From Eriocheir sinensis (taxonomy: Eukaryota > Arthropoda > Malacostraca > Decapoda > Varunidae), in the NCBI RefSeq assembly GCF_024679095.1, contig NW_026111820.1, positions 119,501 to 183,500 on the forward strand: a stretch of DNA of 64,000 bases, given 5' to 3'. Under the pieces are notes generated by a model. That model was given only the letters and a program-made list of their open reading frames with translations. It was not told the origin of the DNA and made no database searches. Position 1 is the stretch's first letter. Every line of letters starts with the position of its first letter. This document shows, piece after piece, positions 38,946-49,590 of the stretch. The position numbers and the translations under genes are program-made.

Positions 38946-39426
38946 ACATTCCGCCTTGACGTATGTGTTAACACATCCATATGTGAATCAATGGCTAGTT
39001 GTTTAATGCTCGACTCGGCCAACACGACACTGATGATAAAGCAGCCATTTCCCTGGTCTTGCCAATACCTGTTCCATCGCCAATGACAAAACCCCCTCCA
39101 TAATTGTTCACTCGTATCTCTTCACGAATTCTCGAGTCATATGTTGCGTTTAACAGAGTTTCAACACTCAAAGAAGGACTCCAACAAGCATGTTTGTAGT
39201 ATTGAATTAAAGCTAATCGTACGGCGTGTACTTGTACTTGGTTAATCGAAAAGGGTCGTGGTAAACTCTTAGGGTACAGGTTACATGCCACTTCTTGACA
39301 CAAGCGCACCGATGTTAAAGCTTCGCTTTGATAAATTTTAAACGATGGGGTTGGAAACTTAATACAATTTGTTTCACCGTCGTCATCAAATAACTTTGAT
39401 AATAATATTTTTGTCTTTGGATTCAT
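38834..39426 (-). pseudogene. strawberry-notch-type SF2 helicase fragment
   Basis: ATG at 39426. Residues 110-130 read GGGFVIGDGTGIGKTREMAA: a Walker A motif with the G-F-x-I-G-D-G-x-G-x-G-K context typical of strawberry notch (SBNO) ATPases, preceded by a helix with the expected Q..A. The frame breaks near 39040 and continues in another frame (38834-39025), where FFIWITCSRNLFRDCQNDIL matches the segment after motif I in that family. All later helicase motifs are missing. SBNO-like helicases occur in several large DNA viruses; this fragment cannot be active. Confidence 0.55.
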
Positions 39427-39780
39427 TTCTATATTTTTCTAACTCACATGTTTTAAAATAAAACTCAGGCACTACTAAAGTTAAAGTTTATTAAATAGAG
39501 AAAAGTTTACATGTAGACTGGAACCCTCGTTCGCCATGGTATAGATATTCAACTGCAACCAACTGCTGTCAACTGTAATTGAATAAAATGATATTAGTTA
39601 TGGTCGTTGCTGGAAACCACTTCCCTTCTCCTCCTCTTGTAGTGATATGGGGGGGGTTCTTCTGGGCTCTGGACCACATCTCTACACTTCCATTTAGAAC
39701 TCGAGGAAGGAAGGAAGTGTAACCGTTCCCGAACTCTAGAAATGAATAACGAAAAATATATTACAGACGGTATTAAAAAA
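39427..39780. other. spacer without a recognised gene
   Basis: AT-rich sequence with TTTATT (39487) and a run of G at 39650. Nothing else is supported. A plus-strand frame from 39742 overlaps the minus-strand gene and is judged a shadow. Confidence 0.4.
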
Positions 39781-40287
39781 CTATACGAGTATTTCGAAAT
39801 ATCCAATAAAAATTATTGGAACGAACTCTTCGTTGCTGGGTGGACGCACACCACCCATCACATGAACTCTATTGTTGAATACAGGTATGGAGTCGAACGA
39901 AGGTGCGACCTGGTACGTCGTGTGGAGGTTCTCGAGGTGCAACGCTAGCACCATACGGAACTCGGACAAAATATCATCCAACGCGATGGACATGAAACGT
40001 ATACTCGATCGCAAGGCGTGAGACAGCTTCAATGCAAAATCCCAATGAACGGGTTTGTTCATCTGAATTTCGTCTATTGACTGCATTTCGAGTTTGGAGA
40101 GACTCGTGTCTGCAAACTGATCGTGTTCTAGTGTGCGTTCGAACTGTTGCAGATGTGCCTGGTAGACACTCTTGACATACAGGCAACTTTTCTTCAAACC
40201 ATCTTCAACTCCTTGTTTCAATTCATCTATCAAGGATAAGACTAATTGTTGTTCGTTCGAGAAAACTAATTGTTGTTCGTTAGACAT
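39781..40287 (-). CDS. unrecognised 168-aa helical protein
   Basis: I chose ATG 40287 (MSNEQQLVFSNEQQLVLSLI), because codons before it are hydrophobic AT-rich leader. A short duplication (SNEQQLV twice) starts the protein. A helical region with regular Leu/Ile spacing follows (IDELKQGVEDGLKKSC, LKLSHALRSSIRFMSIALDD). The last ~20 residues (EEFVPIIFIGYFEILV) may come from joined sequence. The function is unknown. Confidence 0.5.
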   Translation of the reverse strand: MSNEQQLVFSNEQQLVLSLIDELKQGVEDGLKKSCLYVKSVYQAHLQQFERTLEHDQFADTSLSKLEMQSIDEIQMNKPVHWDFALKLSHALRSSIRFMSIALDDILSEFRMVLALHLENLHTTYQVAPSFDSIPVFNNRVHVMGGVRPPSNEEFVPIIFIGYFEILV

Positions 40288-40374
40288 CGTAACGGACAGG
40301 ATGACACTCTGTATTTGTTTAATATAAAAAAAAAGGTGAAAAAATAAGGTCTTTGATATCGCGGTATAGAACAT

Positions 40375-40980
40375 AAATCACAATTTGTGAAATTAAAAAT
40401 ATCAAAACGTATTCAATCTAGACACAGATAAGAAAGACTGGGGTTAAATATTTCAAATTTAGTATTAAAACAGACTGGTTTGATCCAATATTTCAAATTT
40501 AGGACTGGGGTCCAATATTGTATTGTTGTTGTTGTTAGTGTTATCCTTTTGTCTTTATAACAGAAAGACTGGGGTCCAATATTGTATCGTTACTAAGTAT
40601 GTGCCATGTGTCACAATCCCCATGCAGCAGGGAAAGCGGGTAGCGTCCAATTCTGATTCTGGTATATCCGAAACGGACACATCGACATTGGATCTTGAGT
40701 ATTTTCTCTTTTCTTAGATGAAAATGGTAGCTTAGGATAATTCAACCTTTTGCCTATACAACAGAAAGACTGGGGTCCAATATTGTATCGTTGCTAGGTA
40801 CTGTGTGCCATATAGCGTCCAGTTCTGACTTTGGCTTGCACTTTGAATCTTCTTTCTCATTTAACTTTTCTTAGATGAAAATAGCTATATTTCTTTGGTT
40901 TTGAAGTGTTTAAAATTCGATACTTCAAAAATTTATCAAATTCACACTGCTCAAAAATATAGTTCAGGTTAAATAAATTA
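40375..40980. repeat. GGGGTCCAATATTGTAT repeat region
   Basis: Three to four degenerate units carry AACAGAAAGACTGGGGTCCAATATTGTAT (about 40435, 40500, 40558, 40760), with TAGCGTCCARTTCTGA after two of them. The GGGGTCC core is the reverse complement of the GGACCCC motif seen elsewhere between genes. The ORF at 40523-40717 lies within the repeats and is not supported. The end (40890-40980) is AT-rich with nothing recognised. Confidence 0.6.
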
Positions 40981-42960
40981 TAAATATAATGTATCTGATT
41001 CGGATGTGTAGAATCGGACGCTCAGTAAGGCAAAGACATATATTCACCTCAATGAAGTTTAGACGACATTCAGACATCAGAATTGGACGCAATATAGTAC
41101 AAAGTCACACATTCACCTCAATGGAGTTGAGACGACATTCAATGAAACTCTAAACTCTGTTAAGGTGAATGTGTGTGTTTGACTTATTGAGCGTCCGATT
41201 CTGATGTCTATTAAAGTTAGAATTGGACGCTACATAGTACAAAGTCACACATTCACCTCAATGGAGTTGAGACGACATTCAATGAGACTCTAAACTCTGT
41301 TAAGGTGAATGTGTGTGTTTGACTTACTGAGCGTCCGATTCTGATATCTATCAAAGTTAGAATTGGACGCTACATAGTACAAAGTCACACATTCACCTCA
41401 ATGGAGTTGAGACGACATTCAATGAGAATCTAAACTCTGTTAAGGTGAATGTGTGTGTTTGACTGAGCGTTCGATTCTGATATCTATCAAAGTTAGAATT
41501 GGACGCTACATAGTACAAAGTCACACATTCACCTCAATGGAGTTGAGACGACATTCAATGAGACTCATTCACCTCAATGGAGTTGAGACGACATTCAATG
41601 AGAATCTAAACTCTGTTAAGGTGAATGTGTGTGTTTGACTTACTGAGCGTCCGATTCTGATGTATATCAAAGTTAGAATTGGACGCTACATAGTACAAAG
41701 TCACACATTCACCTCAATGGAGTTGAGACGACATTCAATTCACATTCTCTTGGTGGAGTTGAGACACTCAATGAGAATCTAAACTCTGTTAAGGTGAATG
41801 TGTGTATTTGACTTACTGAGCGTCCGATTCTGATATCTATCAAAGTTAGAATTGGACGCTACATAGTACAAAGTCACACATTCACCTCAATGGAGTTGAG
41901 ACGACATTCTAAACTCTGTTAAGGTGAATGTGTGTATTTGACTTGCGGAGCGTCCGATTCTGATATAGATCAAATTTATAATTTGACGCTAGACAAAGTC
42001 ACACATTCACCTCAATGGAGTTGAAACGACATTCAATGAGAATCTAAACTCCATTAAGGTGAATGTGTGTTTGTCTGTTGTGATGCATCCAATTCTTAAT
42101 ACGAGTGTTAACAGAATCGGAAGCTCTGGAAGACTAAAACACACATTCACCTCGGTTAAGGTTAGATGACATTTGAATGTCGTCTAAACTCCATTAAGGT
42201 GAATGTGTGTTTGTCTGTTGTGATGCATCCAATTCTTAATACGAGTGTTAACAGAATCGGAAGCTCTGGAAGACTAAAACACACATTCACCTCGGTTAAG
42301 GTTAGATGACATTTGAATGTCGTCTAAACTCCATTAAGGTGAATGGGTGTTTCCCTGTTGTGATGCATCCAATTCTTAATACGAGTGTTAACAGAATCGG
42401 AAGCTCTGTTAAGTTAAGGTTAGATGACATTTGAATGTCGTCTAAACTCCATTAAGGTGAATGTGTGTTTGTCTGTTGTGATGCATCCAATTCTTAATAC
42501 GAGTATTAACAGAATCGGAAGCTCTGGAAGACTAAATCTCGGTTAAGGTTAGATGACATTTGAATGTCGTCTAAACTCCATTAAGGTGAATGTGTGTTTG
42601 TCTGTTGTGATGCATCCAATTCTTAATTTGAGTGTTAAGCAACTATTACATACTATGTAACAGTATTGTCAAAATCGGAGCTCCGGAAGACTAAAACACA
42701 TTCACTTCGATTCCTTAAGGCTAATGTTTTTTTCTGTTGTGATGCATCCAATTCTTAATTGGAGTGTTAACAGAATCAGAAGCTCCGAAAGATTAATACA
42801 CACATTCACCTCGATCGAGGTTAGATGACATTTGCACTCTTGTACTTTGTGAGTCCTGGTGAATGTTATTTAAGCTTTTGTCTTGTGAACTTACAATATC
42901 GTCTTAACTCTATTGAGGTGAATGTGTGTTTTATCTTAGGAAGCTTACAATGTATAACTC
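40981..42960. repeat. large palindromic hr array
   Basis: From 40981 to ~42000 there are about eight units of ~125 bp. Each is an imperfect palindrome: outer arms AGAATTGGACGCT / AGCGTCCGATTCT and inner arms ACACATTCACCTCAA / TTAAGGTGAATGTGT. From ~42000 to 42650 there are ~140-bp units with GATGCATCCAATTCTTAAT and GGAAGACTAAAACACACATT and the same inner arms. More diverged units reach 42960. This is the best-preserved form of the palindrome from which the 78-bp family appears to be a half. Such hrs act as origins/enhancers in baculoviruses; that role here is inference. Confidence 0.85.
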
Positions 42961-43071
42961 AATCAGTGTTACTCATTTCGGGTGTTTAAAACCAAAGCTA
43001 AGTCTACATTTTTATTGTTAACCTTTTTTTAAATGTACAAAATAATGTCTTACTCTTTCAAGTGCACTTGG

Positions 43072-43650
43072 TTATACATGACTTCCATTAATAACCAAAT
43101 GTAATAAGAAAGTCACCAAGTTAGATTTAACAGCAGCAAGCATAGTGTCAAGTGTGTCTGCATCCTTGCAACGAATTCCGATTTTCTGCACTGTCAATGT
43201 AGCGCTAGTTATATCAGACGTCGTCTCGTTGATTGCTTTCCGGTCAAACGACGGAATGGTTACGGTGTGTGTCGTTACTTGCTTGTGATTTGTGTGAGTC
43301 GTTTTAAATGTGGATGTCGGACCTGTGTGAAGCACGACATGATGTGCTGACAAGTGTTCAGCGTCCTTGTCCGCTGCAACCACAAAAGCCGACACGTCAC
43401 TAACGTTTGAATCGTCTCTCGAGAAACCGTAACACACGTTGGTGTTACCTATGCCGAAGACAAAATTTAATTTAATCGTTGGACAACCTTGTTTTTTCAT
43501 CCTGGATAAGATTTGATTTTCAACATCACTAGCTTTTAAACTCCTAAGGATGTTGCGGTCTGATCGTTGACGGGCTTCAACCTGAGCTAAGATGGACATA
43601 ACCGCTGATACTAACACAGCACCTGAATACTGATCGAAATCGTAATACAC
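43072..43650 (-). pseudogene. unrecognised ~190-codon gene, 5' truncated
   Basis: Clean minus-strand frame to 43072. It is open up to 43650 with no ATG before internal codons; another gene fragment begins there. The first ~60 residues are helical, then a Thr/Val/His-rich beta region (FKTTHTNHKQVTTHTVTIPS). The breakpoint at ~43650 joins it head-to-head with the next fragment. The function is unknown. Confidence 0.5.
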
Positions 43651-43653
43651 TTG

Positions 43654-44244
43654 AAAGCAGAATCATTACATAAATTAAAAAGCAAGCAGTCAACGCTCTT
43701 AATAGATGTGGAACTCTTGTGTGACAAATATGAGAAAAACCGACACTATGTGAAAACGGACAACAACGCTAGTGTTAGCGTGGACTATAGAGAAGAGTAC
43801 ATATTACGCGTCAAATTGGGTGTTTATTTCATACCTACTTTGGGTAAGGTGTACAAGTTCCTAGACAGTGCAGATAAATTCATCGAATACCTGACAGAGG
43901 TAAGCGTCGGATTGCGGTTGAAAGAATGCATACAGAGCGTTGTTGGTGTCGAACGTGTCTGTCCTGAGCATTTCTGTTACGAGTTGCAATATGTGGGACC
44001 GGGATTGGATGTGGTGCTCCAAGCAGATGAGAGTATTATTCTAGACACTAGATATCGAGAAATGTGTGTATACAACATGGTGATGTTAAAACATTGTATA
44101 GCTGTTGAGGATCAACATCTTTATGATGGATTGTGGTCTTTAGAAAACACCTGTGATTTAGCATGTGTTGATAAGAGATACTACGTCACCATTAGTAGTA
44201 CGGTGTGGGTGTGTGTGGTGGGTGTGGGTGTGTGGCCCTGCTAA
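43654..44244 (+). pseudogene. unrecognised gene fragment, truncated at both ends
   Basis: A coding-like frame (LHKLKSKQSTLLIDVELLCD, YILRVKLGVYFIPTLGKVYK) lacks an ATG at its 5' edge (~43654). It passes into a GTGTGGGTGTG microsatellite near 44200, which supplies the last ~15 residues and the stop. About 180 original codons remain. It contains six or more Cys in its second half. No family is recognised. Confidence 0.45.
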
Positions 44245-44690
44245 ACTGGGTCCAGATTTACCTGATATATTTGCATTTTATATACATTGTTGAAATTATT
44301 GCGGAACTAAACCGGGGTGTGTGTGGGGGTGTGGGTGGGTGTGTGTTCGTGGCGGCGGCGGCGGCTTAGTAGTAGTAGTAGTAGGAGGCTTAAGGCGGGT
44401 GTGAGTGAGTCACCACCTAAACCACCACCACCACCTAACCTAACCTAAACCACCACCACCACCTAAACCACCACCTACACAGCTGTCACAACCACCCTCT
44501 CCCCATTCTCGTGGCAAAATTAATTTCGGACGGATTACGAATCACTATATGTCATGACCCCCCTGCAGATCTGGACCCCACTTGGAAAACAAGAGGGAGG
44601 GGTGGGTGGGTGGTAGGGTGGCTCAAACTAGGAGGAGGAGGAGGGAGGGAGGCTACAGATTAGCAGCAGTGGGGTGGGGTGTTGTGGACA
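44200..44690. repeat. microsatellites, short telomere-like AACCT repeat and GGACCCC box
   Basis: GTGTGGG runs (44200-44350), GGC and TAG triplet runs (44350-44390), CCACCACCACCTAACC repeats including ACCTAACCTAACCTAAACC (about 44435), and GGAGGA/GGTGG runs (44585-44680). CCCCCCTGCAGATCTGGACCCCACTTGG at 44555-44585 belongs to the GGACCCC motif family. AACCT is the arthropod telomeric unit, but only two to three units are present. Confidence 0.6.
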
Positions 44691-44950
44691 AGTTAAAGAA
44701 CTACGATTATAATATCCGTCTGCGTTATTTTCACTTCAGTTGTCAACCATGTGAGCATTTAGAATCAACCCTTCTAGAACTTGGAAATGAAAGTATCAGA
44801 CAAATTTGTAATTCTCCTTATGTTACAATTCTTCATGTGTCTACTAATAAGAAGAGGACCAGTCTTGTTGATTTCCATCAGTTTGTTAAGGTTAATTTAC
44901 CTGCCTCCTTAAAATTATATTTTCTGTCAGCACTAGAAATCATATTTTAG
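44690..44950 (+). pseudogene. short coding-like fragment with polyadenylation signal
   Basis: A frame continuing from the G-rich microsatellite becomes protein-like at about 44690 (LKNYDYNIRLRYFHFSCQPC...) and ends at 44950, with AATAAA at 44958-44963. No start codon belongs to it. It may be the last exon or end of a host or viral gene. No family is recognised. Confidence 0.3.
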
Positions 44951-45133
44951 TTTCATTAATAAAAGTTTTATCATTTCTTCGAATGTGTTCCATTGTGACA
45001 TATTTCCATCCAATAGGGTACTTCCTGTGTTAGGTAAGAACGGAATAAATGAAGTTTTATTTGGATGTAATTGTGATAACGGGATACAAGGATAATAAAA
45101 AAAAGAAGGAATATTGGGTATATATACAAAAAA

Positions 45134-45298
45134 TTAAATCAATGATTTTATTATTCTATAAAATAGGGATGGGGGTTCACTTTGTACACTCTTGATGAGT
45201 TTCATCCAAGGTGGAAAGTAGTAAATGCCCATTTTATTAGGTATCTTCATCTTAATAAATCTAAAACCTAAAAATTCGGTGGTTATATTTGTACTCAT
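45134..45298 (-). CDS. possible 54-aa protein
   Basis: Minus-strand ATG at 45298 (MSTNITTEFLGFRFIKMKIP) to a stop at 45134. It is mixed basic/hydrophobic and has no motif. It lies between the preceding fragment and the gene X fragment. TATATATAC at 45120 is downstream, not upstream. Weakly supported, and could be chance. Confidence 0.25.
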   Translation of the reverse strand: MSTNITTEFLGFRFIKMKIPNKMGIYYFPPWMKLIKSVQSEPPSLFYRIIKSLI

Positions 45299-45316
45299 GT
45301 TTTCTAATAGAAAACA

Positions 45317-45746
45317 TGTCCACAACAACACCAAGAACAAGTCATCTAACAACATTCATCCATTTTTGAATTTAAAATTCGATAAATTAGAATTGTCTAA
45401 GTCAGTTCGTCGAAATAATTTTTGAAGAATTACATTCAGGTTGTAAGAGATTTTAAATTGGGTATTCTACCTGCTGACATATCCAGAGAAATAGAAATCG
45501 TTTCTTTGAATGACTCGAATGTAGCTTGCGTCGTGACACCATTAGGTCTTCATGTCGCATTGGTGGCTAGTAAACTTATAGTTTACCCGCGTCAGTACCA
45601 ATTCGAAAACGTGTTCTGTTCGGAGGGAAAACAACATAGCCTTGTTTTTAATCCTAGTACGTCCAAGTGGAGTAGCGGGTGTAGCATCAACTTTAACATC
45701 TTTAAAATCCAACAGTCTTATGGCCGAAGAAAATTTTTATCGCTGA
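45317..45746 (+). pseudogene. gene X 3' fragment (copy 3)
   Basis: From the Asn/Ser-rich region (CCACAACAACACCAAG at ~45320) the sequence matches the last third of gene X. One T is missing near 45421 and an extra G is present near 45676. At ~45711 it differs from copies 1 and 2: they enter hr sequence, whereas here a frame ends at a natural-looking TGA (45744-45746). This is probably the original gene end, followed by a different gene at 45811. Confidence 0.55.
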
Positions 45747-45810
45747 AGGACATATACATTGTAGGAGAAGATCCGACGTTATCTTTGATCAAATATCTCT
45801 TTGAGATCAA

Positions 45811-46089
45811 ATGGACAGGACACGGGACGGAACAACACCCTTCACCTGCGGTGATTTTAAAGAGACACATGTTCTTTCTGAACGACGAGCTTTGAGTCTG
45901 GTGTTTCTCTTTGGTTTGATGATATTGTTTCTTTTGTTTTTAATAAGGCTAGATGTTGATGTCAAAGTAGATCATGTCAACAGGTACATGAAGATCGTTG
46001 AAAAAACATCTCCTGTTTTTTTAAAATACTGTCGTGAGTGCTTAAGATGGATTCAAAGACCTTCCTTTTTCCTCAGAGAAAAATATTGA
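45811..46089 (+). CDS. single-pass membrane protein, 92 aa
   Basis: ATG 45811, about 65 bp after the gene X end. Residues ~29-47 form one transmembrane helix (LVFLFGLMILFLLFLIRL), followed by a Lys/Arg-rich cytoplasmic or internal tail ending FLREKY. The size and topology suit an envelope component. It is present only here; in copies 1 and 2 the region after gene X is replaced by 78-bp repeats. No family is recognised. 46090-46240 shows no gene. Confidence 0.5.
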   Translation: MDRTRDGTTPFTCGDFKETHVLSERRALSLVFLFGLMILFLLFLIRLDVDVKVDHVNRYMKIVEKTSPVFLKYCRECLRWIQRPSFFLREKY

Positions 46090-46240
46090 CGAATATGTCT
46101 ACTACCAACAACATCCAGGGCAACTTCTACAGGTTTTGATGTAATTGGTATTTGTCTAATAAAATCATACTATATTCTAGTGTTATTTTTATTTTCCTTA
46201 CAGCTTATGTTACATTTAATGTTGAAAATATCATCATAGT

Positions 46241-46722
46241 TTAACACGGTTTCTTCGGGTTACAATTAATATTGAAAATATTATCATAGTTCAACACGGT
46301 TTCTTCGGGAATGTAGTCACCCAACATAGAGTCGTAAACAATCTTCGATGCATTGTATACTTCAGGATTGTAACTTTCCAAAGCTGCTGCATCCGATGTA
46401 TTAAAAAACTGCACAAATTCAGATTGCATTCCAAGATAAAATTGGAGAGTTAATCTGCAAACGTTAGCCTTTACCATTGAAAAGACACTAGGACAGAGCA
46501 ACAACACATCGATATTCTTATACAGAATGTAAAACAAATACAGAGTCGAAAAGGTTGCATTCTCGTTAGTGTGGAAACTCTTATTTAAATTTAATTTGAT
46601 TTGAGATAAATAATCATACATCAATATTGCATTAGTGGTAAAAAAAAATTTAGTATCCTTTCCAAAGAAGAGATCGAGTACATTGTTTGGTTCAAGCGTT
46701 TCTAACCGATACATCGGATTAA
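46241..46722 (-). pseudogene. duplicate of the collagen-like gene's 3' end, fused to gene C
   Basis: It matches 37251-37741 closely, minus 24 in-frame bp (the LKSKGW region) and with K to N at one position. It is in frame across the T/A run where 37680 is broken. At ~46722 it joins gene C (copy 3) in the same frame, giving a chimeric ORF to 46891. A ~50-bp segment (TTGAAAATATCATCATAGTT...TTTCTTCGGG) is repeated in tandem at 46220-46310. Confidence 0.6.
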
Positions 46723-47754
46723 ATTTAGATTTCATCATTTCCAATAACGAAACCACAAAAGAATGCATTACGTTATGAACCGATATCATATTTTTTAAAA
46801 TCCAAGATACAGAGTCAATCCCATACTTCATGAGTTTTCCCATGTCTTTCCTTCTGCTAGTGTCATCTACCAAGATTGTGAGTAACTCCACCGCTGGGTA
46901 AGAACCTAAGACACAACTGAGGTTATTCAGGTTACCATTGTCTTCGTTTATAGACGGAGTTTTATTTAACTTAGCATTTTTTTAAATTAAGGTTGTAGAG
47001 TATAAACTAGAGATGCGTTTATCATTTTCACTGATTAAGTTCTCCTGAGTAAGAACATCACTTTCGTACATAAAATAATTTCCAGCTCGGTTGTATTCGA
47101 TAGAAGCACCTATCACATCGACGTTGTCTGTTATCAATTTAGGGTTAGCTTTAAAACTCGGACGCAACAATTTTATTCTATCCTCCAATGATTTGGGTTG
47201 TTCAATTTCCATTTTTTCTTCGCTGGGTTGCTCAACTTCCATTTTTTCTTCCCGTAGTTCTTCTTCGCCTCTTGTAGCGCTAGTTGATAGTGGTGGTGGT
47301 GGAGGAGGCTCCTCTCGTGGGGGATCTTCTGGTGCACTATCTACCTCTGCATCTCCCACAATCATTGCTACCTCTGCATCTCCCACAATCATTGGTGCAG
47401 GCTCTTCTGGTGTTTGATATCCTGGTATTGTATCTACCACAATCATTGATGTAGGATCTAATGCTGCAGGTGTAGGCTCTCCTGGTGGTGAAAGTGGTGG
47501 TGGTGGTGGTAGCGGTGATAGTGGTGGTGGCGGTGGCATTGGTTGCAAAGGTAGCGGTGGTGGTGATGGTGGCGGTGGTAGCGGTGGCATTGGTTGCAAA
47601 GGTAGCGGTGGTGGTGATGCTGGATCATTTAGGCTTTCTTCCATTTCCATTTGTATCGAATTATTTTCAACATTCGAGCTTTCTTCTATGGTGTCATTGC
47701 TAACCGGCTCATTTAAAGGGCTTCTTCTGTGCTTTCTGTTATTGAATCGCTCAT
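46723..47754 (-). pseudogene. gene C (copy 3, rearranged 3' end, two breaks)
   Basis: The start ATG is at 47754, 5 bp from gene A. One T is missing near 47714, so the first codons are out of frame with the rest. A base change or indel near 46983 creates a stop between 46982 and the last segment. The Pro-rich, MIVGDAEV and EEKMEVEQP units are unchanged. Beyond 46723 the Cys-rich C-terminus is replaced by the collagen-like gene's tail. Confidence 0.55.
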
Positions 47755-47759
47755 TCAGG

Positions 47760-48317
47760 ATGGAAAAGGACAACAACAACGACAGTAGCTTTAAGTCAGT
47801 TGCTTCTGCTACGTTGAAGGAATTGAATTATTATTATAAAACTTTAAAACAATGTATATCGTCACAACCAGAAATACGAAAACATTGTTATAACAATCAG
47901 GTGAATCACAAAGGTCAGGTTCTCGGTTGTTCTCACTGTCAACAGAGTTACAATAGTCATCTGGATGATGAAGAAGATTCAGACCGCACGCAAGATATAC
48001 TTACAACAGCTGCGTTCTATGGCTTGATTCTCTCTACTGGATCGCTAACCAATTCAAATTTAGTTTCTTTGTGTTCTAGGTTGCAGAAACACGATAGGAG
48101 TCTTGCGTCGTTAAATTACGACAGTTTTGTCGACGTTGTATATAGTGATTTTGATCCGCTCGAGGTGGATCTCTTGAATCAACATCAACAGCAACAACCA
48201 CATCAGCAGCATCAAGACAACCGCAACGACAAGAAAAAGGATGAATCCGTACTTGAGACAATTGAAGTCGGTGATGATTGCCCCTTACTCGGCGACACCT
48301 TCGTGAGAGAGTGTTGA
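47760..48317 (+). CDS. gene A, Asn/Gln-rich protein with CxxC (copy 3)
   Basis: ATG 47760 (MEKDNNNDSS), clean to a stop at 48317, 185 aa. The CSHCQQSYNSH and Gln/His-rich segments are as in copies 1 and 2. Two bases fewer in the (GA)n tract near 48305 give an early stop in place of the basic tail. The divergent start of gene C is 5 bp away, as in the other copies. Confidence 0.55.
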   Translation: MEKDNNNDSSFKSVASATLKELNYYYKTLKQCISSQPEIRKHCYNNQVNHKGQVLGCSHCQQSYNSHLDDEEDSDRTQDILTTAAFYGLILSTGSLTNSNLVSLCSRLQKHDRSLASLNYDSFVDVVYSDFDPLEVDLLNQHQQQQPHQQHQDNRNDKKKDESVLETIEVGDDCPLLGDTFVREC

Positions 48318-49403
48318 ACGACCAACTGTCGACTCTATACCACGCGTTAGAGTTGTACGATCAAAATCTCGACGGTGAGAAATATTTATCTTCAAATACA
48401 GCTTCGGATGCCAACATCATTACATGCACTATGTTTTCAGAAACACCCATGACCAGAGACATGTTACCCGGACAGTACAACTCTAACATGTTAAAGTTAG
48501 TCGCCTCAAGCGGATCTGTTGTACCAGTGCGAGGATTACACAGTCGTCCGGTCACTTGCAGTATAACTGCGACACCAGTGTTAATCAGCAACTCTTTCTT
48601 GTTAAAGTTTTTTGTGGACAAGGCTATGTATAATAGAATGTTAGTCTTCAATCTCGAAACTGACTTCACTACTGTTAATAAAAACATCAATGTGGAAATC
48701 GGAGAACGAATGATTGCGGCTTGGATGAAAGTGTGTCACGCTCGTCACATCATGCGTCTCTATCCTGAGTTGTCCTCATCCGTGTTGATGAACGATTGTG
48801 TTAATGATTGGATTTGCGTTTCTGGTCGTAAAGATGTCACCGACCCAGAACAAATCATTACTCTTTTTTCAACAGTATTTCTCAAGCATGTTAAAACTAA
48901 AAAAGTGCTCAAATTAAGTGAGAATAGTAATGTTGTTAAGTTAAACGAATCAGCTAATTCTTTCTTGCATGCTTACGGATCTCTTCTCTTGGCGTCTCGA
49001 CCTAGTCCTGTTGTTGTTCAGAACGGACGACAATCGCTACCGAGATGTTCGCCAAGGTTGGTGGATTTTCGATCTAGTCCTGTTGTTATTCAGAATCGAC
49101 GACAATCGATGACGAGAAGTAATAGCTGCTCACCATCTTCACCCAAAGTAGCGGCAAGTTCTCCTCTGGAGAGTCATCATATATTCGGTAGGTCAAGCCG
49201 TCTCACTTATTAATGTGTTCCTTAACATTGCACATTTTCTTCAGAAAACGGATGTCGATAACACTTTAGATGCATTGAAGAGTGAAATTGAGAAAGTTCG
49301 TTTACCGTATTTAGACTTGGCACAAATTAGAAATATTTTAGAAAAAACTGACATGTCTGTTCTTACTAATGATCCTCACGGATTCTTGAACTCTGTGACG
49401 TAG
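48278..49403 (+). pseudogene. gene B (copy 3, one frameshift)
   Basis: This is the longest uninterrupted version: frame 48278-49213, then a two-base deletion near 49170 (GAGAGT against GAGAGAGT) shifts the last 62 codons to 49215-49403. There is no ATG in the first ~45 codons, so either a non-ATG start is used or the gene is fused to gene A in the ancestral form. The duplicated SPVV.QN.RQS segment and a Ser-rich stretch are present. The end is supplied by the CRE-like repeat. Confidence 0.5.
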
Positions 49404-49590
49404 TCTCTAGCAAAAATAGTAGTGATGTAACAATACTGTGACGTAGTCTAATAATAACACGAGGGTGATAATTACCTGCAAAAACACGAGGGTGTTAATT
49501 GCACATATAGTAGTGACGTAATAACACTGTGACGTAGTCTAATAATAACACGAGGGTGATAATCACCTGCAAAAAACACGAGGGTGGTGT
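49404..49590. repeat. CRE-like repeat block (copy 3)
   Basis: Two units on the reverse orientation: GTGACGTAGTCTAATAATAACACG and GGTGATAATCACCTGCAAAAA. They separate genes B and H as in the other copies. Confidence 0.85.

Noticed and set aside
39742..39948. plus-strand 68-codon frame
   Set aside because: It overlaps the better-supported minus-strand gene, and its second half is the complement of that gene's helix.
40523..40717. 64-codon frame
   Set aside because: It lies across the GGGGTCCAATATTGTAT repeats, with start and end in repeat sequence.
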